Positions 8,021 through 15,125 of a stretch of DNA of 45,531 bases are shown one piece after another. The position numbers were made by a program, and so were the translations under genes. How positions within the stretch are numbered: position 1 is the first letter of the stretch; every line of letters begins with the position of its first letter. Source of the stretch: JAEUJM01 sp044221555 (GTDB lineage: Bacteria > Actinomycetota > Acidimicrobiia > Acidimicrobiales > DATDAH01); assembly GCA_044221555.1 (NCBI GenBank), contig JBGAOY010000032.1:1-45531 (forward strand). The letters run 5' to 3'. The notes below the pieces were generated by a model that was not told where the DNA came from, searched no databases, and saw only the letters and a program-made list of their open reading frames with translations.

Positions 8021-8341
8021 GTGATGCTCCTGTGCGCGCGGCATTCGACCGCGCACGTCGTTGGTGAGTGTTTCGTTGGGTTCGGAGGTGCAAGGGAAAC
8101 GGGGCGGCGACACACCCATTCGGCAGCCTTCGAGGTCACCGGCGGGCCGGTGTTGCTGCGTCGCGGCAGCGAAGGCGTGGCCGCGAGCGAGAGTGGATGT
8201 CTCCAGCGGCCCGTCGTGTCCCGTGATGCGAACCCGACGATCACCCGACCGGCGTCAGTTTCGACGAGGCCGGAGCAAAGCGGGGCCAACCGTACCCGCG
8301 TCCGGTCGGTCTTCCACCTCGGCGCCACCATCGGCGCATTC
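8021..8341. other. Intergenic region upstream of the helicase gene
   Basis: About 320 bases without a convincing gene. It should hold the helicase promoter and 5' leader, because the next gene to the right is closed by a strong hairpin. There is a short inverted repeat (CACCGG/CCGGTG near 8138-8153), but no riboswitch I can name. Open frames here have no coding character. Confidence 0.6.
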
Positions 8342-8391
8342 GAACTGGCGCCCGATTCGGTCGTTCTGGCAACCGAATCGGGCGCCAGTTC
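8342..8391. terminator. 20-bp perfect inverted repeat (strong terminator)
   Basis: Arms at 8342-8361 and 8372-8391 are perfectly complementary over 20 bp with a 10-base loop. The hairpin starts 17 bases beyond the stop of the leftward VOC gene, where a terminator for the BVMO operon is expected. No T-tract follows. Confidence 0.85.
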
Positions 8392-8408
8392 AGGACTCAC
8401 GCCCGCCG

Positions 8409-8813
8409 CTACAGGCCCGGCCCGTCCGCGGCCACGGCGGACGCCGGCGGGGCCGCCAACGCGAAGATGGGGTTCTCGATGATGCCGACCACGGCGCCGC
8501 CGTTGGGCTCGAGGAAGGTGCCGGTCTTGATGCCGTCGCCCACCTCGGTGACCGGCTGGTGGACGGTGGCGCCCCGCTCGAGCAGCGCCGCCGCGGCCGC
8601 CTCGGCATCGCGGACGCCCCAGTAGGTGAGCACGCCGGGATTCTCCTCGCCCTCGGCCAGCGGCAGGAGCCCGAGCTCGTAGCCGCCGACGTTGAAGCCG
8701 ACGAAGAACGGCTCGTCGAAGTACGGCGGGAACCCCAGCAGCTCGGTGAACCAGGCCTTGGCCGCGTCGAGGTCGGGGGCGGGGTAGATGACGGTGCGCA
8801 GTCCGAGGAACAT
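8409..8813 (-). CDS. VOC/glyoxalase-fold protein
   Basis: A 134-residue single-module VOC protein: LRTVIYPAPDLDAAKAWF begins a beta-alpha-beta unit and the second unit ends in TGTFLEPNGGAVVGIIENP. The Glu in FLEPNG sits at the usual metal-ligand position, while the first-strand ligand position is less clear. Members include glyoxalases, dioxygenases and resistance proteins; the substrate is unknown. Its ATG shares one base with the stop of the membrane protein gene (TGATG), so translation is probably coupled. It is the last gene of the BVMO > SDR > membrane protein > VOC operon. Confidence 0.9.
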   Translation of the reverse strand: MFLGLRTVIYPAPDLDAAKAWFTELLGFPPYFDEPFFVGFNVGGYELGLLPLAEGEENPGVLTYWGVRDAEAAAAALLERGATVHQPVTEVGDGIKTGTFLEPNGGAVVGIIENPIFALAAPPASAVAADGPGL

Positions 8814-10747
8814 CAGCTCACCGTACCGACAGGGTCCGACACGGAACGCGCCCGGTCGACGCCCCCCGGCGGGCGGAGGTCGACCGATCGAGCGATCGGG
8901 TCGAGGCGGCGCAGGCCCCAGGCCAGGCCGGCCACCCAGCCGAACGCCACCAGGAGCAGCAGGGCGTAGGCCGCCCGCTCGAGCCACACGTCGTCGGTGC
9001 GGGCCTCGCGCTGCAGGACCGCCTTGTCGGCCTGGAAGGACGCGGTGTCGCCGGACGCCACCGTCACCGCGGGGGCGGGGATCTCGGTGTCGGCCGGCAG
9101 GTGCAGCGGCAGGGCCTGCAGGCTGGTGCCGGTGTGGAGGCGCACCATCGTCTTCCACGGGTCGGACAGCGGGACCGCTCGATCGGTCTGCCACACGCCG
9201 TCGCCCCGGGGCTCGAGGTCGGCGATCACCAGGCCACCGTCGCCGGTGGTCGAGCCCTGCCAGGCGATGACGCCGAACCAGTTCGCGTCGGCGACGGCGT
9301 CGGCCACCTCGCCGGGCGGGAGCCGCAGGGTGACGAGCGCGGACCGCTCGGCGGTGGCGCCCCCGCCGACGTCGTGGTCGGCCACCTCGTCGAAGGTCAC
9401 CGTCGCCTGCCAGTCGGGGTGCGCGCCCATCGGCAGTGGGACGGCCAGGCACAGGAAGGCGCCCACCCACGCCGCCGCGGCCCAGCCCCGCGGCGTGGCC
9501 TGGCGGGGGAGGGCGTCGGGGGCCAGGGCCCGGCCGATGAGGCCGCCCAGGATCCCCCCGCAGGCGCCGGCCACGAGGGCCAGCACCGGCGCCTCGGGCA
9601 GCAGCGGCGTACCCCACGGCAGCGGCATCCACACGTGCGACCAGGCCCACTCCGCCGCCAGGCCCACGGTGCCGATGCCCACCCCCGCCACCAGGCCCAG
9701 CGTGAGCTGGCGGCGGCGGGGGACGGCGAGGGCGACGGCCTCGACCACCAGCGCCTCGACCACGTAGAGGGGGAAGTGCATGGTGGAGCGCCCGAGCGGG
9801 CCGGTGATGAGGAACGACAGGGCGCCGTCCACCAGCAGGAAGAACGCCACGGCGGCGAGCGCGGCGCCCTTGCCGGCCCGGATGCGGACGGCGACGAGGG
9901 CGATCGACGCGGCCAGCACGATCATGATCGGCTGGAACAGCTGGCGGAACTGGGGGACGCCGAAGTCGAACTCGATCTGCAGCGTCGACAGGCCCAGCAG
10001 GAGGCCGCCCCCGGCCAGGATGTCGCGGCCGCGGTCCAGCCAGCGATCGGCCCGGGCCCGGCGGGCGGCGTCGGGGCCCGTGCGGGGAGACCGGCACCGG
10101 GCGCCCTCGACGCCGAGCGCCCAGGCCGCGAGCGTGGCCAGCGAGGCGCCGCCGATCATCTGGATGTGGGTGGGCCCCCATGCGGTGACGTCCTGGCCGA
10201 AGAGCCGGTGCCACAGGTCGTCGGCCGGGAACCCGGCCAGCGCGATCAGCCCGCACAGGGTGAGGAGCAGCCCCCCCACGGGCACGTGCCAGTCGGGCCG
10301 CAGCTCGACGGACGTGGCCGTCCGGCGGTCGCCCAGGACGAGGGCGAGCACGCCCGCGAAGGCGATGCCGTCGAGCCCGATGATGATCAGCCAGTGGGCG
10401 GGGTTGGCGAACGCGCCCGGGTCGCGGCCCCGGTCGATGTGCCACGAGACGTCCCAGTAGTAGCCGACGACGGCGAGCAGCAGGCTGGCCCCCGTGATGG
10501 CGCCGGGCAGTGCCGCCCACGCCGGCAGGCCGCTGCGGCGCTCGACCTCGCCGGCCAGGGGGTCGAGCAGGCCCCGGCGGCGGTGGGCGACCCCCAGCGC
10601 CACCACGGCGGCGACGGCGAGGAACGCCACCGCGGTGGCGCTGACGATCTCGGAGAGCGCGCTGCCGCCCGCGGGGGCGTCCCGGGCGATCACGAGTGGT
10701 GCAGCCGCGAGCAGCGGGTGGGACGGGGCCAGGAGCGGGGTCAGCAT
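8813..10747 (-). CDS. Polytopic membrane protein with duplicated D-x3-H-x(13,14)-H motif
   Basis: This 644-residue protein has about a dozen hydrophobic segments, a polar region near residues 455-600 that is probably outside the membrane, and a last segment near 603-625. I do not recognise a named family. Two stretches repeat one pattern: D99, W102, H103, G107, D109, P116, H118 (DVSWHIDRGRD to NPAH) and D176, W179, H180, G184, D186, P192, H194 (DDLWHRLFGQD to GPTH). The Asp-x3-His-x12-His copper-ligand motif of PmoC/AmoC is similar, so a metal site is plausible but unproven. The outer region (DPWKTMVRLHTG) faintly recalls FixH/YtkA-like domains. A GGAGG precedes the ATG. Its stop overlaps the VOC start, and it lies 76 bases after the SDR gene. 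Confidence 0.88.
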   Translation of the reverse strand: MLTPLLAPSHPLLAAAPLVIARDAPAGGSALSEIVSATAVAFLAVAAVVALGVAHRRRGLLDPLAGEVERRSGLPAWAALPGAITGASLLLAVVGYYWDVSWHIDRGRDPGAFANPAHWLIIIGLDGIAFAGVLALVLGDRRTATSVELRPDWHVPVGGLLLTLCGLIALAGFPADDLWHRLFGQDVTAWGPTHIQMIGGASLATLAAWALGVEGARCRSPRTGPDAARRARADRWLDRGRDILAGGGLLLGLSTLQIEFDFGVPQFRQLFQPIMIVLAASIALVAVRIRAGKGAALAAVAFFLLVDGALSFLITGPLGRSTMHFPLYVVEALVVEAVALAVPRRRQLTLGLVAGVGIGTVGLAAEWAWSHVWMPLPWGTPLLPEAPVLALVAGACGGILGGLIGRALAPDALPRQATPRGWAAAAWVGAFLCLAVPLPMGAHPDWQATVTFDEVADHDVGGGATAERSALVTLRLPPGEVADAVADANWFGVIAWQGSTTGDGGLVIADLEPRGDGVWQTDRAVPLSDPWKTMVRLHTGTSLQALPLHLPADTEIPAPAVTVASGDTASFQADKAVLQREARTDDVWLERAAYALLLLVAFGWVAGLAWGLRRLDPIARSVDLRPPGGVDRARSVSDPVGTVS

Positions 10748-10823
10748 GGCGGAGCCTCCTCGTCGGAGCGGCCGGCGGGCGATGGTTCGATCACGAACGG
10801 CACCGGACCGGCGCTGGCGGGCG

Positions 10824-11630
10824 TCATCGGAGCGGCTGGCGGGCGAGGCGTTGCTGCGCGGCGATCGGGGCGAGCCGGCTGAACCACCAGCCCAGGTGCG
10901 ACTCCCACCCGACGGGCACGACGGCCCCACCGCGCTCGGCCGCCCGCAGCACGGCCGCGGCGACCCGCTCGGGCGGGTGTCCCCGACGGAAGACCCGCTC
11001 GGCGCGGGCGCGGTCGTGCCCCTCCGGGCCGTCGGCGGTGAACCGGGTGCGGCTGATGATGCCGGTGTCGATCACGCCGGGGCAGACCGCCGACACGCCC
11101 ACACCGCGGTCGTGCCAGTCCGCCCGCAAGCAGCGCGAGAGGGCCAGCACCGCGGCCTTGGTGGCGACGTAGGCCGACTCGGTGGCGCGCGGTGTGTAGG
11201 CCAGGCCCGAGGCGATGTTGACCACGTGGCCCCGCCCGGCGTCGAGCATGGCGGGGGTGAAGGCATGGCAGCAGTTGACGACGCCCCCCAGGTTCACCGA
11301 GGTGATCCATTCCCAGTCGTCGAGGCTGGTGGAACGGAACGAGCCGCTCATCCCCACGCCGGCGTTGTTGACCAGCAGGTCCAGGGGGCGTTCGATGTCG
11401 GCCGCGACGGTGAGCACGGCGGCCCGGTCGGCCACGTCGAGGGCCACGGCGTACCCGGTGCCGCCGGCCTCGCCACAGGCGGCGGCGGTCTTCTCGGCCG
11501 CGATCAGGTCGATGTCGGCGCAGGTGACCGTGCCGCCCCGGGCGGCCAGGGCCAGTGCCGTGGCGCGGCCGATGCCGTGGCCGGCGCCGGTGACGAGCGA
11601 GCGGGCCCCCTCGATCGAGATCCCCGCCAT
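10824..11630 (-). CDS. Short-chain dehydrogenase/reductase
   Basis: A 268-residue classical SDR: TGAGHGIG cofactor loop, a CADIDL strand-2 end whose Asp suggests NAD(H), the NNAG motif, active site Ser in NIASGLA and YVATK for Tyr and Lys, then VCPGVIDT. Its ATG overlaps the BVMO stop by one base (TGATG), so it is translationally coupled. An alcohol dehydrogenase next to a Baeyer-Villiger monooxygenase is a familiar pairing: the SDR forms the ketone and the BVMO inserts oxygen next to it. The C-terminal 45 residues (VPVGWESHLGWWFSRLAP) carry a hydrophobic, possibly membrane-touching tail, seen in several SDRs of lipid or steroid metabolism. Confidence 0.92.
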   Translation of the reverse strand: MAGISIEGARSLVTGAGHGIGRATALALAARGGTVTCADIDLIAAEKTAAACGEAGGTGYAVALDVADRAAVLTVAADIERPLDLLVNNAGVGMSGSFRSTSLDDWEWITSVNLGGVVNCCHAFTPAMLDAGRGHVVNIASGLAYTPRATESAYVATKAAVLALSRCLRADWHDRGVGVSAVCPGVIDTGIISRTRFTADGPEGHDRARAERVFRRGHPPERVAAAVLRAAERGGAVVPVGWESHLGWWFSRLAPIAAQQRLARQPLR

Positions 11631-13213
11631 CAGACCGTCGTCTCCACCGGGGCGCCCGCGCCCACGTGACGGGAGGAGCCAGGCGCCGGGACCCGGCCCG
11701 GCGTCGCTCCGGCGGATCCTGCGATCGCCCCTCCGGTGCTGGTCGCGGGGAGGAGGTCGTAGTGCTCGGCGTCGAAACGGCGGGTGAGGCGCCGGAAGCG
11801 CCACGTGAAGTCGGGCCAGATGGCCGGGTTGCGCCCGCTCTCGTGCAGGTACCAACTGCTGCAGCCGCCGCGGTTCCACACGGTGGGGGCCAGCTTGGCC
11901 TGCAGGCGCCGGTCCCAGTCCTCGACCACCTCGGGGCGCACGTCGACCGCCGCCGCGCCCGTGCGGTCGAGGTGGCGGAGCGCCCCGAGCACGTAGGGCA
12001 GCTGGGACTCGATCATGTACACGAGCGAGGTGTGACCGATGCCGGTGTTGGGCCCCGACAGCAGGAACAGGTTGGGGAAGCCGCTGACGGTGGTGCCCAC
12101 GTACGCCCGGGGGCCGCGATCCCCCCACGCCTCGGCGAGGGACCGGCCGTCACGGCCGTGGATGCGGGCGGCCATGGGGTGGTCGGCCACCCGGAAGCCG
12201 GTGGCCAGCACGATGGTGTCGACCTCGTGCACCGCCCCGTCGGCGGTGACGATGCCGGACGGGGCCACCTCGACGATCGGGTCGGTCACCACGTCGACGT
12301 TCTCGGCCGTGAGCGCCGGGTAGTAGCGGTCGGACAGCAACAGGCGCTTGCAGCCGGGCTCGAACGAGGGGGTGAGTCGGGCCCGCAGGTCGGGGTCGTC
12401 CACCTGGTGGCGCAGGTGCTCGGTGGCGAGGCGGCGGATCGGGGCCAGCAGCCGCGGTCGCTTGGCCAGCGCAATCACGACCAACTCGTGCGACGCGTAG
12501 ATCCGGGCCCGCACCAGGCGCATGAGCGCCGGCACCCGGCGGTAGAGGCGGCGCTCCCACGTGCCGATGGGCCGGTCCGGGTGGGGGAGCACCCAGGCGG
12601 GGGTGCGCTGCAGCACCGTGAGGTGCTGGGCGCGGCGCTGCAGGTGGGGGATCACCTGGACGGCCGAGGCGCCGGTGCCGACCACGGCGACGCGGCGGCC
12701 GTCGATCGCGGCCGAGGCGGTGGCCTCGTCGGGCCAGGCGCCGGTGTGGACGGTGGTGCCGGCGAAGGTGTCGAGCCCGGCCAGCGCCGGCACCGCGGGC
12801 TCGCTCAGGCCACCGTGGGCGCTGACCAGCACATCGGCCTCGACGGGACCGTGATCGGTCTCGATGCGCCAGTGGTCGCCCTGCCAGCTCGCGTCGGTGA
12901 CGGTGTGACCCAGGCGCAGGTGGGGCCGTAGCCCGAACCGCTCGGCGCAGTCCTGCAGGTAGGCCTGGATCTCGGGCTGGGGCGAGAAGGCGCGGCTCCA
13001 GTCGGGGTTCGGGGCGAACGAGAACGAGTAGAGGTGGCTGGGCACGTCGCACTGGCAGCCGGGGTAGCGGTTGTCGCGCCACGTGCCGCCGACGTCGTCG
13101 CCCCGCTCGAGGACGACGAAGTCGTCGATGCCCGCCTGGCGGAGGCGGGCGCCCAGGCCGATGCCGGCGAAGCCGGCGCCGATCACGGCGACGCGGTGAC
13201 GGTGGGTCGACAT
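11630..13213 (-). CDS. Flavin-containing Baeyer-Villiger-type monooxygenase
   Basis: The 527-residue protein has two Rossmann motifs, GAGFAG (residues 12-17) for FAD and GTGASA (179-184) for NADPH. Between them is the BVMO fingerprint Phe-x-Gly-x3-His-x3-Trp-Pro at residues 150-161. BVMOs use NADPH and O2 to turn ketones into esters or lactones. The C-terminal 45 residues (rich in Ala, Gly, Pro, Thr) look disordered. It is the first gene of the operon, with a putative TTGACT-N16-TAACAG promoter leaving almost no leader, and three 15-bp repeats over it. A MerR-type gene is divergent. The true substrate is unknown; a cyclic or long-chain ketone fits the context. Confidence 0.94.
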   Translation of the reverse strand: MSTHRHRVAVIGAGFAGIGLGARLRQAGIDDFVVLERGDDVGGTWRDNRYPGCQCDVPSHLYSFSFAPNPDWSRAFSPQPEIQAYLQDCAERFGLRPHLRLGHTVTDASWQGDHWRIETDHGPVEADVLVSAHGGLSEPAVPALAGLDTFAGTTVHTGAWPDEATASAAIDGRRVAVVGTGASAVQVIPHLQRRAQHLTVLQRTPAWVLPHPDRPIGTWERRLYRRVPALMRLVRARIYASHELVVIALAKRPRLLAPIRRLATEHLRHQVDDPDLRARLTPSFEPGCKRLLLSDRYYPALTAENVDVVTDPIVEVAPSGIVTADGAVHEVDTIVLATGFRVADHPMAARIHGRDGRSLAEAWGDRGPRAYVGTTVSGFPNLFLLSGPNTGIGHTSLVYMIESQLPYVLGALRHLDRTGAAAVDVRPEVVEDWDRRLQAKLAPTVWNRGGCSSWYLHESGRNPAIWPDFTWRFRRLTRRFDAEHYDLLPATSTGGAIAGSAGATPGRVPAPGSSRHVGAGAPVETTV

Positions 13214-13265
13214 GGGTCACACTGTTACATCACAAACTGTTACAGTCAAGACTGTCTACAGTGAA
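13214..13265. promoter_or_regulatory. BVMO operon promoter with three 15-bp phased repeats
   Basis: ACTGT occurs at 13221, 13236 and 13251, exactly 15 bp apart. The first two copies share ACTGTTACA; the second and third each contain a small palindrome (ACTGT-T-ACAGT at 13236-13246, ACTGT-CT-ACAGT at 13251-13262). On the minus strand a TTGACT (13249-13244) and TAACAG (13227-13222) with a 16-base spacer lie over copies 2 and 1, eight bases from the ATG, suggesting a nearly leaderless message. The regulator of the adjacent MerR gene is the obvious candidate ligand. Confidence 0.75.
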
Positions 13266-13318
13266 CCATGTCATAGGAGGCGTTCGTCACCGACACGGAC
13301 GTGGGAGGATCGGGCGCG

Positions 13319-14110
13319 ATGGCCGAGTACCGGGTGGACGATCTGGCCCGTGAGGCGGGCACGACGGTGCGCAACGTCCGCGCCTACCAGGACCGGGGCC
13401 TGCTGCCGCCGCCCAAGCGGGTGGGGCGGGTGGGCCTGTACGACGATGGCCACCTGGCCCGGCTGCGGACCATCGGCGAGCTGCTGGGCCGGGGCTACAG
13501 CCTGGCCAACATCGGCGAGCTGCTCGACGGGTGGGCCCAGGGCCAGGACCTCGCCGAGCTCGTCGGCCTCGAGATGGCGGTGACGGGGCCCTGGTCCGAC
13601 GAGGCGCCCGAGCGGTTCACCGCCGAGGCGCTCGTGGCGCTCTTCGCGGGCGCCCCCGACGCCGACGTGGGCGGGATGCTCGACGAGGCCATCGACCTCG
13701 GCGTGATCGAGGTGGACGGCGACCACTTCGTGGTGCGCAGCCCCCGGGAGCTGCGGGCCGCGGCCGAGCTGGTGGCGGCCGGCATCCCCCTGGGCGCGGT
13801 GCTGGCCGCCGGCCGGGAGCTACGCGGCGAGATCGACCGCGTGGCCGAGCGCTTCGTCACCCTGGTGACCACCCACCTGTTCGACCCCTTGGGCGACGTG
13901 GTGCCCCCCGAGGCGGTGCCGCGCCTGGCCGCGGCCATCCAGCGACTGCGCCCGCTGGGCCAGCGGGTGGTGGATGCCGAGCTGGCCCGGGCCATGGAGC
14001 GTCACGCCAAGGCGCAGCTGGGCGACCGCCTCGAGCGGGTGCTGCCCGACCCCGACCCCGACCCGGACCCGGACCCGGACCCCGATCCCGACCCCGACCC
14101 CGACCCCTGA
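13319..14110 (+). CDS. MerR-type regulator with Pro-Asp repeat tail
   Basis: A 263-residue regulator. The N-terminal winged helix (YRVDDLAREAGTTVRNVRAY, residues 4-23, then RVGLYDDGHLARLRTIGELL) is MerR-like. The C-terminal effector region (about 80-240) is helical and unlike common ligand domains; it contains two ELVAAGIPLGAVLAAGRELR-like helices. The protein ends in ten Pro-Asp pairs plus a final Pro. The ATG at 13319 follows GGAGG by about ten bases; a GTG at 13301 is possible. It is divergent from the BVMO operon and ends eight bases before the convergent VOC gene. Regulation of the BVMO operon is inferred from position and the phased repeats between them. Confidence 0.9.
   Translation: MAEYRVDDLAREAGTTVRNVRAYQDRGLLPPPKRVGRVGLYDDGHLARLRTIGELLGRGYSLANIGELLDGWAQGQDLAELVGLEMAVTGPWSDEAPERFTAEALVALFAGAPDADVGGMLDEAIDLGVIEVDGDHFVVRSPRELRAAAELVAAGIPLGAVLAAGRELRGEIDRVAERFVTLVTTHLFDPLGDVVPPEAVPRLAAAIQRLRPLGQRVVDAELARAMERHAKAQLGDRLERVLPDPDPDPDPDPDPDPDPDPDP
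14045..14107 (+). repeat. Hexanucleotide repeat coding for (Pro-Asp)10-Pro
   Basis: About ten tandem hexamers of the CCC/CCG-GAC/GAT type encode an alternating Pro-Asp tail at the end of the MerR gene. Codons vary (CCC, CCG; GAC, one GAT), so it is not a perfect microsatellite, but the tract could still slip. Confidence 0.95.
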
Positions 14111-14118
14111 CCGACCGA

Positions 14119-14895
14119 TCAGAGGTGGGCGGAAAGCGAGATGAGGGCGAAGGTGGCGCCCTGGGGGTCGGCCAGCACCGCGATGCGGCCCGCGGGCGTG
14201 TCCATCCCCTCGACCATGGCCATGCCGCCCAGCTCCTTGGCCCGGGCCACGCTGGCGTCGGTGTCCTCGACCGCGAAGTAGACCAGCCAGTAGGCCGGCA
14301 CCTCGGCGGGCACCATGGGGGGCATGTCCATCATGCCGCCGATGCTCTCGCCGCCGAGCTGCCACTCGGTGTAGGCCATGGCCTCGTTCTCGCTGGCCTG
14401 GGCGCCCCACCCGAACACCGCGGCGTAGAAGGCCTTGGCCGCCTCGGGGTCGCGGGTGCTCAGCTCGCTCCAGCAGAAGGCGCCGGGCTCGTTGACCACC
14501 TCGGCGCCGAGGTGCCGGCCGGCCTGCCACACCGAGAAGAAGGCGCCCTCGGTGTCCTGGAACACGGCCATGCGCCCGGCGTCCATCACGTCCATCGGGG
14601 GCACCACCACGGTGCCGCCGGCGGCCTCGACCTTGGCGGCGGAGGCGTCGGCGTCGTCGGTGGCGATGTAGGTGGTCCAGAACGGGGGCCCGGGGTTCTG
14701 CTGGGGGCCGTAGCCGGCCAGCAACTTGGCGTCGGCGGTGGTGAAGAACCCGTAGCCGCCGGTCTCCTCGACGGGTCCGGCGTCGGCGGTCGACCAGCCG
14801 AACAGCCCGGTGTAGAAGGTCTTGGCCGCCTCGACATCGGTGCCGATGTCGATCCAGCTGGGGGTGCCGGGTGCGTAGCTGGTGCGTTCGGGCAT
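14119..14895 (-). CDS. Two-domain VOC family protein (CFP30B-like)
   Basis: The 258 residues form two VOC halves: the first starts GTPSWIDIGTDVEAAKTFY with FGW, the second GAFCWSELSTRDPEAAKAFY with FGW. Each half ends in a metal-ligand-like segment (AVFQDTEGAFFSVWQ and AVLADPQGATFALI). This tandem arrangement matches the mycobacterial CFP30B-type group, often labelled glyoxalase/bleomycin resistance or hydroxylase; true activity is not known. A GGAGG sits six bases before the ATG. It converges with the MerR gene and is separated from the next gene by 230 bases, so it is likely monocistronic. Confidence 0.92.
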   Translation of the reverse strand: MPERTSYAPGTPSWIDIGTDVEAAKTFYTGLFGWSTADAGPVEETGGYGFFTTADAKLLAGYGPQQNPGPPFWTTYIATDDADASAAKVEAAGGTVVVPPMDVMDAGRMAVFQDTEGAFFSVWQAGRHLGAEVVNEPGAFCWSELSTRDPEAAKAFYAAVFGWGAQASENEAMAYTEWQLGGESIGGMMDMPPMVPAEVPAYWLVYFAVEDTDASVARAKELGGMAMVEGMDTPAGRIAVLADPQGATFALISLSAHL

Positions 14896-15042
14896 GGGGG
14901 GCCTCCGGTGGCGCGGGTCGTGTCCGGGGCGACCGTAGCCCTCCGCGGCGCCGGTGTCATCGGGTCCTCGGTGACCACGACGGGCGACGCGCGAACCTCC
15001 AGCCGGGTGACGAAGCGCTGCCGTCGGTGTCTGCTGGACGGC

Positions 15043-15061
15043 CCGGTCGGAACCCGACCGG
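15043..15061. promoter_or_regulatory. 8-bp inverted repeat upstream of the propeller gene
   Basis: CCGGTCGG and CCGACCGG face each other across three bases, 65 bases before the start of the next rightward gene. It could be an operator or a leader hairpin; nothing else supports either. Confidence 0.4.
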
Positions 15062-15125
15062 CCGACGGCCGGGCGCAGAGGCGCCGGTCACGTGGTCGGC
15101 CGCTCGGACCGGACAGACTGCGCTG

